The position numbers and the translations under genes are program-made. From assembly GCA_951828515.1 (NCBI GenBank), contig OX639992.1, positions 5,785,393 to 5,849,392 of the forward strand: 64,000 nt of DNA, read 5' to 3'. Positions 50,290 through 58,895 of the stretch are shown here, piece after piece. How positions within the stretch are numbered: position 1 is the first letter of the stretch; each line of letters opens with the position of its first letter. The DNA is from an uncultured Poribacteria bacterium. Its GTDB lineage: Bacteria > Poribacteria > WGA-4E > WGA-3G. The notes beneath the pieces were generated by a model that was given only the letters and a program-made list of their open reading frames with translations, was not told the DNA's origin and searched no databases.

Positions 50290-51417
50290 CTAATTCCGAT
50301 GGACCGCCGACTTTGACTTACTAAGGTTCGCGACTTCACGGTAGACATCGACGCGTTTCGCGATGTCAAGCAACTGTGCTTCTGATATACCACCGGACGG
50401 TTCCAAGTCCGTCAGCAGATTTGTAAGTTCTTCATTCTCATCAACAGCACCACGTTGCGCCAATTCCTCTAAAAAAGTCGGTGTGTCCAAATTTGGACTG
50501 ACCCGCCAACGGTTCCCGATATCTGCCCTGAATTTGTCGCGAATATGTTTTAAAATCTCCAAGCGTGTGTCGCCCTTCTGATATAGGGCAGTCATTGCGT
50601 GGACATATTCGGAGCTCAAACGTCTATTCCTCTCCTGCACATCTAACGGTTTCCCAAACCGACGTCCCCTCAGCACCAGAAAAACGAAAAGGATCAGGCA
50701 GATATAAACAGCCCCTAAACCACCCCGTGTCCCGAACACAAGTGCCGCAAACGGATCCGGCGGTCTTGTCTCAACTGTGTAGTATCTTTTTTCAGCAAGT
50801 CCGATCCGTGCGTTGCGTGGGAGCGTTGACATAAGGTTATAGAGGAACGTAGCATTCCCCTCATCATACTTTAGTCCATCTCTACTGAATAGATAGGTAG
50901 AGGCGATGAAGAAGACGCGTCCTTTACCATGGCGCAGCGTCACCACCGTTGCCCCATCCTCTGTCCCATAGAGCGCGACGACCTCGTTGACCATAGGTTC
51001 AATAACAGAGTTTGTACGGGCGCGAATCACGTCGATCGGGTGCACCGGAAAGAACGGTTTATCCGCTATTCGGCGTGAGAATTCCTGTTTTTCTGGAAAC
51101 TCGTGTAACTTCAAGCCATACACATTGAAAAGACCGTCCAATACTGGATCGTCTCCAGCCACAATTAAAGTGCCACCGGTGTTGACGAAATCCTGTATAT
51201 CCTTAACTTCCGTCTCAGTCGGAGCCTTGTGGAGGTCTTGGAGGAACAACACATTGTACCTCTCCAGACGTGCAGGATATATCTCAGATATTTCCGTGAC
51301 GCGGAACTTCAGTCTGTGTAATATCCGATGAAGTGCCGTGCCATCTACGAATGAATCACACGAAATCTGGAAACAGATAAGCGCGATTAAGATGGGGGCA
51401 AATTTAGTGCCGAGCAT
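50290..51417 (-). CDS. DUF4350 domain membrane protein
   Basis: From ATG 51417 the protein has 375 aa; the open frame upstream overlaps the neighbouring gene and is not credible. An N-terminal hydrophobic segment (FAPILIALICFQISC) is followed by the DUF4350 Rossmann-like region (YNVLFLQDLHKAPTETEVKD, FVNTGGTLIVAGDD), a membrane segment (AVYICLILFVFLVLRG) and a cytoplasmic helical tail. DUF4350 genes sit in MoxR clusters as here. The start overlaps the DUF4129 stop by 14 bp, indicating coupling. The segment ISCDSF could be a lipobox but lacks a small residue in the right place. Confidence 0.8.
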   Translation of the reverse strand: MLGTKFAPILIALICFQISCDSFVDGTALHRILHRLKFRVTEISEIYPARLERYNVLFLQDLHKAPTETEVKDIQDFVNTGGTLIVAGDDPVLDGLFNVYGLKLHEFPEKQEFSRRIADKPFFPVHPIDVIRARTNSVIEPMVNEVVALYGTEDGATVVTLRHGKGRVFFIASTYLFSRDGLKYDEGNATFLYNLMSTLPRNARIGLAEKRYYTVETRPPDPFAALVFGTRGGLGAVYICLILFVFLVLRGRRFGKPLDVQERNRRLSSEYVHAMTALYQKGDTRLEILKHIRDKFRADIGNRWRVSPNLDTPTFLEELAQRGAVDENEELTNLLTDLEPSGGISEAQLLDIAKRVDVYREVANLSKSKSAVHRN

Positions 51418-52033
51418 AGACTTTCTGTAATAGGTTCCGATAATCCGCGACGGTCTCTGCATCACACGGTTTGTGTCCGTACCACACCTCGTCGAAAACG
51501 GTAACCGCGGGTCCGAGCGTCGTCTGTAGATCGATATCCGCTTGTGCTTGATGGAGGTATTCGCGATTGGTAAGACTCTTATCGTAAGGAAGTACACCGC
51601 GCTCCTGAAGGTGCAAAATCGCGGAGAGATACAAGAAACGAAGCGCACTGCGAAAGTCATTCGATGCCTCCGCTGTCTCCGCGCGGGCAAGGGCGGCTCT
51701 CTCCGTCTCTACGCGTTCCAGCGCGGTATCTGACACATTGTCGTGTGCTTCAACAATTAGGTTCACCCTGATTTGCCGAACAAAAAAAGCGACCACAATC
51801 CCGAATGCGATGGCTCCAAGCGGGAATAAAACATATCTGAGATCCGCATCCCATCTGTTTCTGGGTTCAAGGATATTCGCTAAAGCCTCTTGGTATTCTT
51901 CGTAAGAGACATCCATCTCTGTCTCACGCGTCTCTAATTCTTCGCGGAACGCCTGTTCTTCGACTGTCATCGCGAAAAGTTGAGAGACCGTGATAAAACT
52001 GATGATAGCCCCAACGCAAATCCATTTTTTCAC
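51404..52033 (-). CDS. DUF4129 domain protein
   Basis: From GTG 52033 (GAGAGG upstream) the protein has 209 aa: a signal or anchor segment (WICVGAIISFITVSQLFAMT), a second membrane segment (LRYVLFPLGAIAFGIVVAFF) and the DUF4129 helical block SALRFLYLSAILHLQERG followed by SLTNREYLHQ. The wider frame to 52111 runs into the preceding gene remnant. Its partner genes are DUF4350, MoxR and DUF58. Confidence 0.8.
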   Translation of the reverse strand: MKKWICVGAIISFITVSQLFAMTVEEQAFREELETRETEMDVSYEEYQEALANILEPRNRWDADLRYVLFPLGAIAFGIVVAFFVRQIRVNLIVEAHDNVSDTALERVETERAALARAETAEASNDFRSALRFLYLSAILHLQERGVLPYDKSLTNREYLHQAQADIDLQTTLGPAVTVFDEVWYGHKPCDAETVADYRNLLQKVYARH

Positions 52034-52035
52034 AG

Positions 52036-52643
52036 TTATACCGCCTCTCTTAGCGTATCCGGCTTCACATTGACTCGTTCCAAATATAGCAGTGTTGTTA
52101 GGATCGCCCAAATCGGTACAAGGCAGGTAGCAATCAAATCTTTGACGATAAGAATTGCCACAGTAACAGGGACACTCAATAACTCCGGCAGTACAACCTC
52201 AATATCACCACCGATGAAGAGGCTCAAGAATTTGAGAGGTGATAACGCGTCGCGAATCTGTGCGAGATCCGGAACAAACACAGAAAACACCAACAGCGTA
52301 ATACCGAGCAACACCGAGGTAAGGACCGAGGCTATCCAATCCGTGAGAAGATATAGTAAAACCCATAATTAAGTTTACACTCTGTAATGCGGCGAGGTTA
52401 GGGGGAAACGCCCTATCAAAAACACCTCGCCAGCAATGTGGGTTTTGTGTTTTCAAGAGCGTGCAAGTATTTTCGGGCTTTACTATAAAGTCCGAAAAAA
52501 CGCAATCTTGTCCCACTCACCAACGCATGGCTCCGCCGAAAAATGCCTACGATGGAGTTGTTCTCAAGAATGAGGCACGGATTGTAGAGGCTCAATGTTA
52601 CAAGAAGATAGACATGGGAAACCATAACCAGAGCGATCGTCAA
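52036..52643 (-). pseudogene. Membrane protein paralogue, truncated and interrupted by a MITE
   Basis: The stretch reads VMVSHVYLLVTLSLYNPCLI...SGTRLRFFGL, then the 136-bp family B element (52352-52487), then YLLTDWIASVLTSVLLGITL...TLLYLERVNVKPDTLREAV. Removing the element and one TA rejoins the frame exactly (GGA CTT TAT CTT CTC). It corresponds to the C-terminal half of the protein at 52666-53541; the N-terminal half is missing. Both insertion and truncation make it a pseudogene. Its stop lies 2 bp before the DUF4129 start. Confidence 0.75.
52352..52487. mobile_element. MITE-like element, family B (copy B8), inside a gene
   Basis: Ends TATAGTAAAACCC (52352) and GGGCTTTACTATA (ending 52487). 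The host frame is restored when the element and one copy of TA are removed, so the target is TA, duplicated on insertion, as in IS630/Tc1-mariner-type transposition. No transposase of that type is in the window. Confidence 0.8.
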
Positions 52644-52665
52644 TTCTAAGTGTGGAAACGGGTGC

Positions 52666-53541
52666 CTAATCCGTTACCCGCATTTCAATATCAAAAGCCT
52701 CTTTCCGAATGCGTAGGTCAAAATAGAGCAGTGTAGAGCCGATAGCACCGATCGGCATTGTGAAGGCGGCAATGCCCAGGCTAACCAAACGCCGAATTGT
52801 ATAAGAGAACCATCCGATTTCGCTCAGCGTTGGAACAAATAGTTGACGGAGCGTGTCTAAAAGACCCGTAGGTTCCTCGGCTTCAGTCAACCCCATCCAA
52901 GAGAGGAAAATTCCTGAAGATGCCTCCAGTATAAAATATATCATGAAGGAGATTAGGGAAATCGCCAACATGATTCCAAAGACCCGCCACCAAGTGCCTT
53001 TAACCAATTCCGTACTGCGGCGCAATGCGTTCCTCGCTGTGGTCCCTTCCAACAACACCGGAAGTGTATAGAGCCCCCACCGAACTGAAAAATAGATTGC
53101 AAACGGAATACCGATAATTGTAACCATCAAGCCAATCACAACCAAACCCCAGAGCATAACACTGCCGAGATACGTCCAAAACCGTTGCAGTGCTTGTTGC
53201 AAAGCAGCACCCGGGGTAATCTCTCTCCCTAAATAGACATGCGCACTCGCGTACATTAGCCCCGCAGTCACCAAAATCGAAATTACCGAAGTCGCTATTA
53301 GAGTGAACCCAGACATCAAGATAACCGTACCTGACGCGGCAAGGGTCGTAAAACCGGCAAAAATTAACTCTATCCCAAACTCCAAAACGAAATAAACGGC
53401 TACGATCGCTAAAAACAACCGGAAGTGACTCCGATAGAAACTGAACATCCCATCCAAAATATCGGTGAAATCCATCGGTTGTAGAGGTGTATTCTCGGTC
53501 TCACTGTTATTCATCTGCCCTAAATCGTTGTGTTCTGGCAT
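52666..53541 (-). CDS. Multi-pass membrane protein (GPDPase membrane-domain/YIP1-like)
   Basis: The 291-aa protein has six hydrophobic segments after a polar N-terminus (PLQPMDFTDILDGMFSFYRS). The pattern AIYFSVRWGLYTLPVLLEGT followed by ALRRSTELVKGTWWRVFGIM is typical of the membrane domain found in glycerophosphodiester phosphodiesterase-like and YIP1-like proteins. Function unknown. AGGTGGGAG precedes the start. Two decayed paralogues lie at 45160-45655 and 52036-52643, so this family was expanded around the MoxR cluster and is being lost again. Confidence 0.75.
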   Translation of the reverse strand: MPEHNDLGQMNNSETENTPLQPMDFTDILDGMFSFYRSHFRLFLAIVAVYFVLEFGIELIFAGFTTLAASGTVILMSGFTLIATSVISILVTAGLMYASAHVYLGREITPGAALQQALQRFWTYLGSVMLWGLVVIGLMVTIIGIPFAIYFSVRWGLYTLPVLLEGTTARNALRRSTELVKGTWWRVFGIMLAISLISFMIYFILEASSGIFLSWMGLTEAEEPTGLLDTLRQLFVPTLSEIGWFSYTIRRLVSLGIAAFTMPIGAIGSTLLYFDLRIRKEAFDIEMRVTD

Positions 53542-53830
53542 AATCTCCCACCTTTGAAAAAACTTATCGGAATACGCTTATTGTATCACATCTTGTGTTT
53601 GTCATCAAGGTCCCACTGTTTTTGGTTATGCCCGGTGCGGTTAGGAATGCAGATCGCATGAATCAACGGTATGAAGGTTCTCCGTGTGGCATTCACCGGG
53701 GCGAGTACGCCGCAAAACCGCACCTACCGGGGTCCGGATGAATGCTGCGGTTAATGCGATATAAACTTTTAGAAATGGTATTATTTTCATAATTCACCAT
53801 AAATCACCCTAACAAACAAAACCTAACACA
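53542..53830. repeat. Intergenic with a split palindromic repeat
   Basis: GCCCGGTGCGGTTAGGAA (53628) and CCGCACCTACCGGGG (53716) are the halves of the palindrome seen at 35558, separated by an 80-bp insertion containing GGGGCGAGTACGCCGCAAAA. A lone family B right end (ATTCACCATAAA, near 53791) follows. No gene is seen. Confidence 0.55.
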
Positions 53831-53859
53831 TTGTTTCCGACAGGGAGGTGTGGTATACT
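53831..53859 (+). promoter_or_regulatory. Promoter of the acyltransferase gene
   Basis: TTGTTT (53831-53836), a 17-bp spacer ending GTGTGG and TATACT (53854-53859), 40 bp before ATG 53899. Confidence 0.55.
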
Positions 53860-53898
53860 CTATCTGTTACAGGATTCAACCACAAAGGAGACACCGGA

Positions 53899-54804
53899 AT
53901 GCATAGGGAGCGCGTGAGATGGCAAGATAGATGCGTCCATGGGATAGTGTCCATGTTCGGATGGTGGTGTCGTCGTCTTCCGAAAGGGTGGGCACTGCAA
54001 TTCGGAAGTGGCGTTGGGATGCTGTGCTATTATCTCATCAAAAAACGCCGACAGATCGCTCTAAACAACCTACAAATTGTGTTTGGCAGTGACCTCACGC
54101 ACGCGCAACGGACAGAGATTTGCAAGGCGAGTTTCATCAACGTTGGCAAAACCTGCATCGAGTTCCTACGGTTTCCCAAACTTAACACCGAGAACATCTG
54201 GGACGAAGTCACTGTAGAAGGCGCAGAAAATCTCCACACCGCTTTGGCAGCTGGTAAAGGCGCGATTGTATTCCTACCCCATTTCGGGAATTGGGAACTT
54301 CTGTCCCTGGTATACGGCGCGCTGATTCCGGATCGGGCGAAAGCCATCGCTTTCCCGCTGAAAAACACGCGACTTAACGCCTACATTTGGCAACGTCGCG
54401 AGCAGATGAGCTTAGAACTGATTCCTCGGAAGCGAGCGATCCGAGAGACGCTGCGTGCCCTGAAAAAGAACGAGGCAGTCGGTTTTTTCGCAGATCAGAA
54501 TGCCGGTCCAGAAGGTGTATTCGTCAATTTTCTGGGGAAATCGGCTTCAGCCGTTCGCGGTCCGGCTACATTAGCACTCAAGACCGGCGCACCCCTCATC
54601 TTCTCACTCAGCATCCGCCACCCCGATGACCGACACCACGTCTATATCTCACCGCCAACTCACCCGAATCCCTCAGACGATTTTGAACGAGACGTTGAAA
54701 CTTACACCACACAGATGCTGAAACAATTAGAAGCATACATCCATAAATATCCAGAACAGTGGCTGTGGCTCCACAACCGCTGGAAAACGCAACCGCATCC
54801 GTAA
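53899..54804 (+). CDS. Lipid A biosynthesis acyltransferase (LpxL/HtrB family)
   Basis: From ATG 53899 (AAAGGAGA upstream) the protein has 301 aa. It carries the catalytic H-x4-E motif as HFGNWE near residue 133, preceded by GKGAIVFLP, and the later blocks KNEAVGFFADQNAGPEGVFV and KTGAPLIFSLS. LpxL-family enzymes add secondary acyl chains to lipid A at the inner membrane, evidence for a lipopolysaccharide-bearing outer membrane. A single N-terminal hydrophobic segment is present. Which acyl chain or position it serves cannot be told. Confidence 0.88.
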   Translation: MHRERVRWQDRCVHGIVSMFGWWCRRLPKGWALQFGSGVGMLCYYLIKKRRQIALNNLQIVFGSDLTHAQRTEICKASFINVGKTCIEFLRFPKLNTENIWDEVTVEGAENLHTALAAGKGAIVFLPHFGNWELLSLVYGALIPDRAKAIAFPLKNTRLNAYIWQRREQMSLELIPRKRAIRETLRALKKNEAVGFFADQNAGPEGVFVNFLGKSASAVRGPATLALKTGAPLIFSLSIRHPDDRHHVYISPPTHPNPSDDFERDVETYTTQMLKQLEAYIHKYPEQWLWLHNRWKTQPHP

Positions 54805-54812
54805 AAATTGTG

Positions 54813-54841
54813 TTGCATCAACACTGAATCCGTGTTAAAAT
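54813..54841 (+). promoter_or_regulatory. Promoter of the processing-protease gene
   Basis: TTGCAT (54813-54818), a 17-bp spacer ending ATCCGTGT and TAAAAT (54836-54841). The GAATCCGTG-x-TAAAAT context matches the promoter at 16453-16482. Confidence 0.5.
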
Positions 54842-54906
54842 AGTGAGGATTCTCAAAAAACAGTAAAAAACGTTGCGTCATATTTTGAACTGCAGAGGGA
54901 AATTTC

Positions 54907-56451
54907 ATGAAAAGGTACACCCTGTCCTTCATCGTCTTAGTGATTGCTATCGGTATTCCGTTTCTGCTCATCAACCCGAGTGAAAAAGATGCCATAAGCG
55001 GAGACGAACGCGTCACTCGCGTGATGTTAACCGATGCTCTCACAACTGCTATCCGCATTGCCGAGAAAAACTACTATAAACCGATTGACGATACGAATGA
55101 CCTGTTCCGGGGCTCAATCAAAGGAGCACTCGCTTCGCTTGATGACTCATATACCTATTACATCAAACGACGCGATCACCAACGCGCTGTCGAAAATCTT
55201 TACAATGCCGAATTCGGGGGACTCGGTATTCATATCTACAATGATCATCGAGGATTCATTAAGATTTCTAAACCGATTCCAAACACCCCTGCGGCACTTG
55301 CCAATCTCCAAGCAGGAGATTATATCACCAAAGTCAACGGTAAATTAATTCATCTCAGCGAAAAGACAGGCATGACGCGGGACGATGTCATCGATTTGCT
55401 CAGGGGCAAAGCCGACACTGATGTGACAATCACGGTGCAACGCAAATTTCTCGAACCTTTTGATGTAACGCTCACCCGTGCCATTGTTCCTATCAGGAGT
55501 GTGAAATCAACGATGCTTGAGGGAAACATCGGTTACATTCAGATATCAGGTTTCATCGGCAACAAAGACGGCACAGAAGTAGAGTTTAAAAACGCCCTTG
55601 CCGTGCACAAAGCCGCCGGTATGAAAGCCCTCATCTTGGATTTGCGGAACAATCAAGGCGGACTCCTGAATGCCGCATACCACATCGCCGACGCTTTTGT
55701 TGATAAAGGGCTTATCGTGTCAACGAGAAGCGAAACAAATAGCCAATTTAATGAAGAATACCAAGCGACGTCTAATATTTTCTGTCCACCAGAGATTTTA
55801 CTCGTTGTTCTTGTCAATGAATACAGTGCGAGTGCCTCCGAAATCGTAGCAGGTGCGATTAAAGACACGCGTCGTGGCATCCTCGTTGGGAAGAAAACTT
55901 ACGGCAAAGGGGTCGTCCAAAAACGCTACGAACTCCCTGATGGCGGTTCAATGTCGCTCACCATCTCCACCTATTATACGCCAAATGGCACCTCAATTAA
56001 CGAGGTAGGCATCACGCCACAGGTCTCTATTGATCTCGAAGAACCCAATGAGATAGAAAACATCATGCTCAGAACGGTTGATTCCACGGATTCCATCGAA
56101 AATTTCGTCTCAAAATGGATTGATGACGCGCATCAGAATCCCGGCGAAATGCCAAAAGATTTCTCTCTACTCGAGCCTGAACTTCCACAATTACAGCAAA
56201 CACTTGCAGAAGAAAACATCACTATCAGTTTACGGTGGCTCAAACAGCGCGCAGAGAGACTCTTTAATCTATATGTCGGTATTGATCAGGTAGTGAATTT
56301 AGCATACGACCGACAATTGCGGGAGGCAATTCGCATCATTAATGCCGATGAAGTTGAGAAGTATCTCAACCCCGCGCCAGAAGAAACCGAACCGCCTTCG
56401 ACGACGCAAGCGAACGCCCCTCTGGAAGATGAGGTTATCACGGAAGAATAG
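54907..56451 (+). CDS. Carboxy-terminal processing protease (S41/CtpA family)
   Basis: The 514-aa protein has an N-terminal membrane anchor (FIVLVIAIGIPFLLI), a PDZ domain (FGGLGIHIYNDHRGFIKISK, TPAALANLQAGDYITKVNGK) and the S41 catalytic domain: LRNNQGGLLNAAY, NEYSASASEIVAGAIKD with the nucleophilic Ser, and GKKTYGKGVVQ with the general-base Lys. It then has a helical C-terminal region of about 130 residues. It should cut proteins in the periplasm near their C-termini. GAGGG precedes the ATG. The C-terminal extension is longer than in simple CtpA proteins. Confidence 0.92.
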   Translation: MKRYTLSFIVLVIAIGIPFLLINPSEKDAISGDERVTRVMLTDALTTAIRIAEKNYYKPIDDTNDLFRGSIKGALASLDDSYTYYIKRRDHQRAVENLYNAEFGGLGIHIYNDHRGFIKISKPIPNTPAALANLQAGDYITKVNGKLIHLSEKTGMTRDDVIDLLRGKADTDVTITVQRKFLEPFDVTLTRAIVPIRSVKSTMLEGNIGYIQISGFIGNKDGTEVEFKNALAVHKAAGMKALILDLRNNQGGLLNAAYHIADAFVDKGLIVSTRSETNSQFNEEYQATSNIFCPPEILLVVLVNEYSASASEIVAGAIKDTRRGILVGKKTYGKGVVQKRYELPDGGSMSLTISTYYTPNGTSINEVGITPQVSIDLEEPNEIENIMLRTVDSTDSIENFVSKWIDDAHQNPGEMPKDFSLLEPELPQLQQTLAEENITISLRWLKQRAERLFNLYVGIDQVVNLAYDRQLREAIRIINADEVEKYLNPAPEETEPPSTTQANAPLEDEVITEE

Positions 56452-56609
56452 CGTTCAGCAGTCAGCAGTCAGCCATCAGCAAGAGGGTTCTGCTAAACGA
56501 AAACCTCTTAACCAAAAACCAACAGCCGATGGTTTCTGATTGCTGAAAGTAAGCACAGCGAACGTCCTGGCAACTGATGACGCTGATAACTGATAGCCAT
56601 TGCAAAAAC

Positions 56610-58541
56610 ATGAATTCCAGAACCGCGAACCCACCTGATGTCATCAGAAAAAAAGCACTCATTGTCGGACTCATTCTGGTTGTTGTTAACGCGTATTGGG
56701 TTGGGATCGCGAGTGAACTCTGGTATGCAGTTTACACCCTCGTTTCACCGTTTTCTAACGCTGTTTTCACGCTATTCGTCCTACTCGCGCTCAACGTCCT
56801 TCTCCACAAATTTTCACCACGCATCGCCTTCACCGCTGCAGAACTGTTACTCATCTACATTATGGTGACGATGGTGTCCACGATCTCAGGACACGCGATG
56901 ATGGCGATTCTCATGGGAACGCTTGCACATCCGTTCTGGTTCGCGAGTCCTGAAAACGAATGGTCCCAACTCTTCCTCCATCACATCCCATCATGGCTCA
57001 CCGTCCACGAGTTCGAGTGGTTAGCGGGTTACTATGAAGGCGAATCGAGCATCTATTGGGTAGAACATCTCCGCATCTGGATTCGACCTGCGCTCCTCTG
57101 GTCGGGCTTTATCTTTCTGCTCTACGGTTCACTGCTCTGTTTAGGACTGTTCCTCCGCAAACAGTGGATGGAACGCGAAAAACTGAGTTTCCCACTCACG
57201 CAATTGCCGTTGCAAATGACAACCAATCGGAGTTTTTTCCGTTCCCGTGCCCTCTGGATCGGATTCGGAATCGCCGCGCTCCTTCGTGTGATAGCTGGGT
57301 TGCACGACATTTTTCCCGTTATCCCCGCGCTACCTCCCAACTATCGGCTCGACCGACATTTTACCGAACGCCCTTGGAATGCGATCGGCTACGCCTCGAT
57401 GTCCTTTAACCTCGCAATCGTCGGGTTAACCTATTTCATGCCGCTCGACCTCGCGTTCTCGACATGGTTCTTCTTCTGGCTCACCCGTGCGGAGCGCGTG
57501 ATCGCGAGTGCAGTCGGGGTCACAAACATCAACATCTTGCATTTCAACGACCGCGCTTCGGGTGCCTGGGTGGGTATCGCCGTGCTGACGCTCTGGATGA
57601 GCCGTCGGCACTTCGCTCGATTCTTCCGACACGTGATCGGACGCGAACAAGGAGACGACAGCAGAGAACCTTTCACCTATCGGACAACAGCAGTCCTGAC
57701 TGTGGTGAGCATAGGACTCGTCTTCGGATTCTGCTATGCTGCGGGTATGTCGTTGTGGGCAATCAGTGTATTTTATGCCCTATTTATAGCGTTTGCGATA
57801 GCGATAGGACGTGTCCGCGCGGAACTCGGTCCGCCCTACCACGAGGTTATCGGTATCAACCCACGACAGATGATGGTGAGCATGTTCGGGACGCGACAAT
57901 TGGGTGGTGCCAATCTCACTGTCATGACGTTTCTTTATGCTTTTAATCGTTGCAACCGTTCGCACCCGATGCCGAACCAGATTGAATCCTTGCGGATTGG
58001 AGAACGTTCAGGGATGCCCGGCAAAACGTTGATCTTGGGAATGGCACTCGCCATCGCAGTGGGTGCGTTAGCGACGTTCTGGACGTATTTGCAAGTCGCT
58101 TATCAGTACGGTGTTTTGGCGCAATGCCAAGGCGTTGTGGGACGCTTCGGCTGGGAGAGTTTCAACCCGCTTCAGAGTTGGTTACAGCATCCGAAAGAAC
58201 CAGATGTCAGCGCGATGATCTTTATGAGTGGCGGATTTGCCTTTGTGTTTCTCCTTAACTTCCTACGGACACGCCTATTATGGTGGACGCTACATCCGTC
58301 GGGGTATGTGCTTTCAGGCGCATCATGGGGCGGACTCATCTACTTCTGGTTCCCCGTCATGGTAAGTTGGCTCATCAAGTTTTTGATTCTCCGGTTTTCG
58401 GGTTGGCAAACATACCGTAAAGCGATCCCGTTCTTCCTCGGATTGGTTTTGGGGGATTATATACCACGTAGCATTCTAAGCCTCATCAGTTTTGCTTTGC
58501 ATCTGTATATGCCATCATCCGGTGCGGGACATACGCTTTAG
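56610..58541 (+). CDS. Large multi-pass membrane protein (DUF6785/DUF6784-like)
   Basis: The 643-aa protein has at least twelve hydrophobic segments, starting with IVGLILVVVNAYWVGIASEL and ending with a conserved-looking YKAIPFFLGLVLGDYIPRS-type segment (YRKAIPFFLGLVLGDYIPRS). The motif VRAELGPPYHEVIG in the middle is what I associate with the DUF6785 family, which resembles oligopeptide-type transporters and is frequent in Planctomycetes and Poribacteria. Substrate unknown. The start is uncertain because the upstream sequence is repeat-derived; ATG 56610 is chosen. Confidence 0.75.
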   Translation: MNSRTANPPDVIRKKALIVGLILVVVNAYWVGIASELWYAVYTLVSPFSNAVFTLFVLLALNVLLHKFSPRIAFTAAELLLIYIMVTMVSTISGHAMMAILMGTLAHPFWFASPENEWSQLFLHHIPSWLTVHEFEWLAGYYEGESSIYWVEHLRIWIRPALLWSGFIFLLYGSLLCLGLFLRKQWMEREKLSFPLTQLPLQMTTNRSFFRSRALWIGFGIAALLRVIAGLHDIFPVIPALPPNYRLDRHFTERPWNAIGYASMSFNLAIVGLTYFMPLDLAFSTWFFFWLTRAERVIASAVGVTNINILHFNDRASGAWVGIAVLTLWMSRRHFARFFRHVIGREQGDDSREPFTYRTTAVLTVVSIGLVFGFCYAAGMSLWAISVFYALFIAFAIAIGRVRAELGPPYHEVIGINPRQMMVSMFGTRQLGGANLTVMTFLYAFNRCNRSHPMPNQIESLRIGERSGMPGKTLILGMALAIAVGALATFWTYLQVAYQYGVLAQCQGVVGRFGWESFNPLQSWLQHPKEPDVSAMIFMSGGFAFVFLLNFLRTRLLWWTLHPSGYVLSGASWGGLIYFWFPVMVSWLIKFLILRFSGWQTYRKAIPFFLGLVLGDYIPRSILSLISFALHLYMPSSGAGHTL

Positions 58542-58741
58542 GGTTGGCTATCAGCAATCGGCGGTCAGCAGTCAGAAAAACAGGGGTTAAGAGGTTAGCG
58601 GCGCGCTAAAGCGGATAAAAAACGCAGGCGGTCTGTGGCACAAACTAACAGTTTATGCTACAAAAGAGCCGCATGCGTAAGTCCTATATAATTTGACAAA
58701 ACGGATATTTCACCATACAATTACCAGACACTGACAGAAAC
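58542..58741 (+). other. Intergenic repeat fragments
   Basis: CAGTCAG pieces (58560-58580), a diverged copy of the ACAAACT palindrome (58634-58662) and a lone family A right end (GCATGCGTAAGTCCT ending 58685). No gene is seen. Confidence 0.5.
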
Positions 58742-58861
58742 TATGGTAAAATATACAATTACCTACACACCAGAAGATTGGCGAGGTTACAAACCTCGCC
58801 AGCGGGGGTGGGGGTTTTTCACTTCCATTGAAATGTAAACTTATTTTTATGATTCACCATA
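58742..58861. mobile_element. MITE-like element, family B (copy B9)
   Basis: Ends TATGGTAAAAT (58742) and ATGATTCACCATA (ending 58861) around TTGGCGAGGTTACAAACCTC. It lies 34 bp upstream of the ABC ATPase start. Confidence 0.65.
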
Positions 58862-58895
58862 AACCAATCAACATCCGAAATGAAGCGAAAACCTA

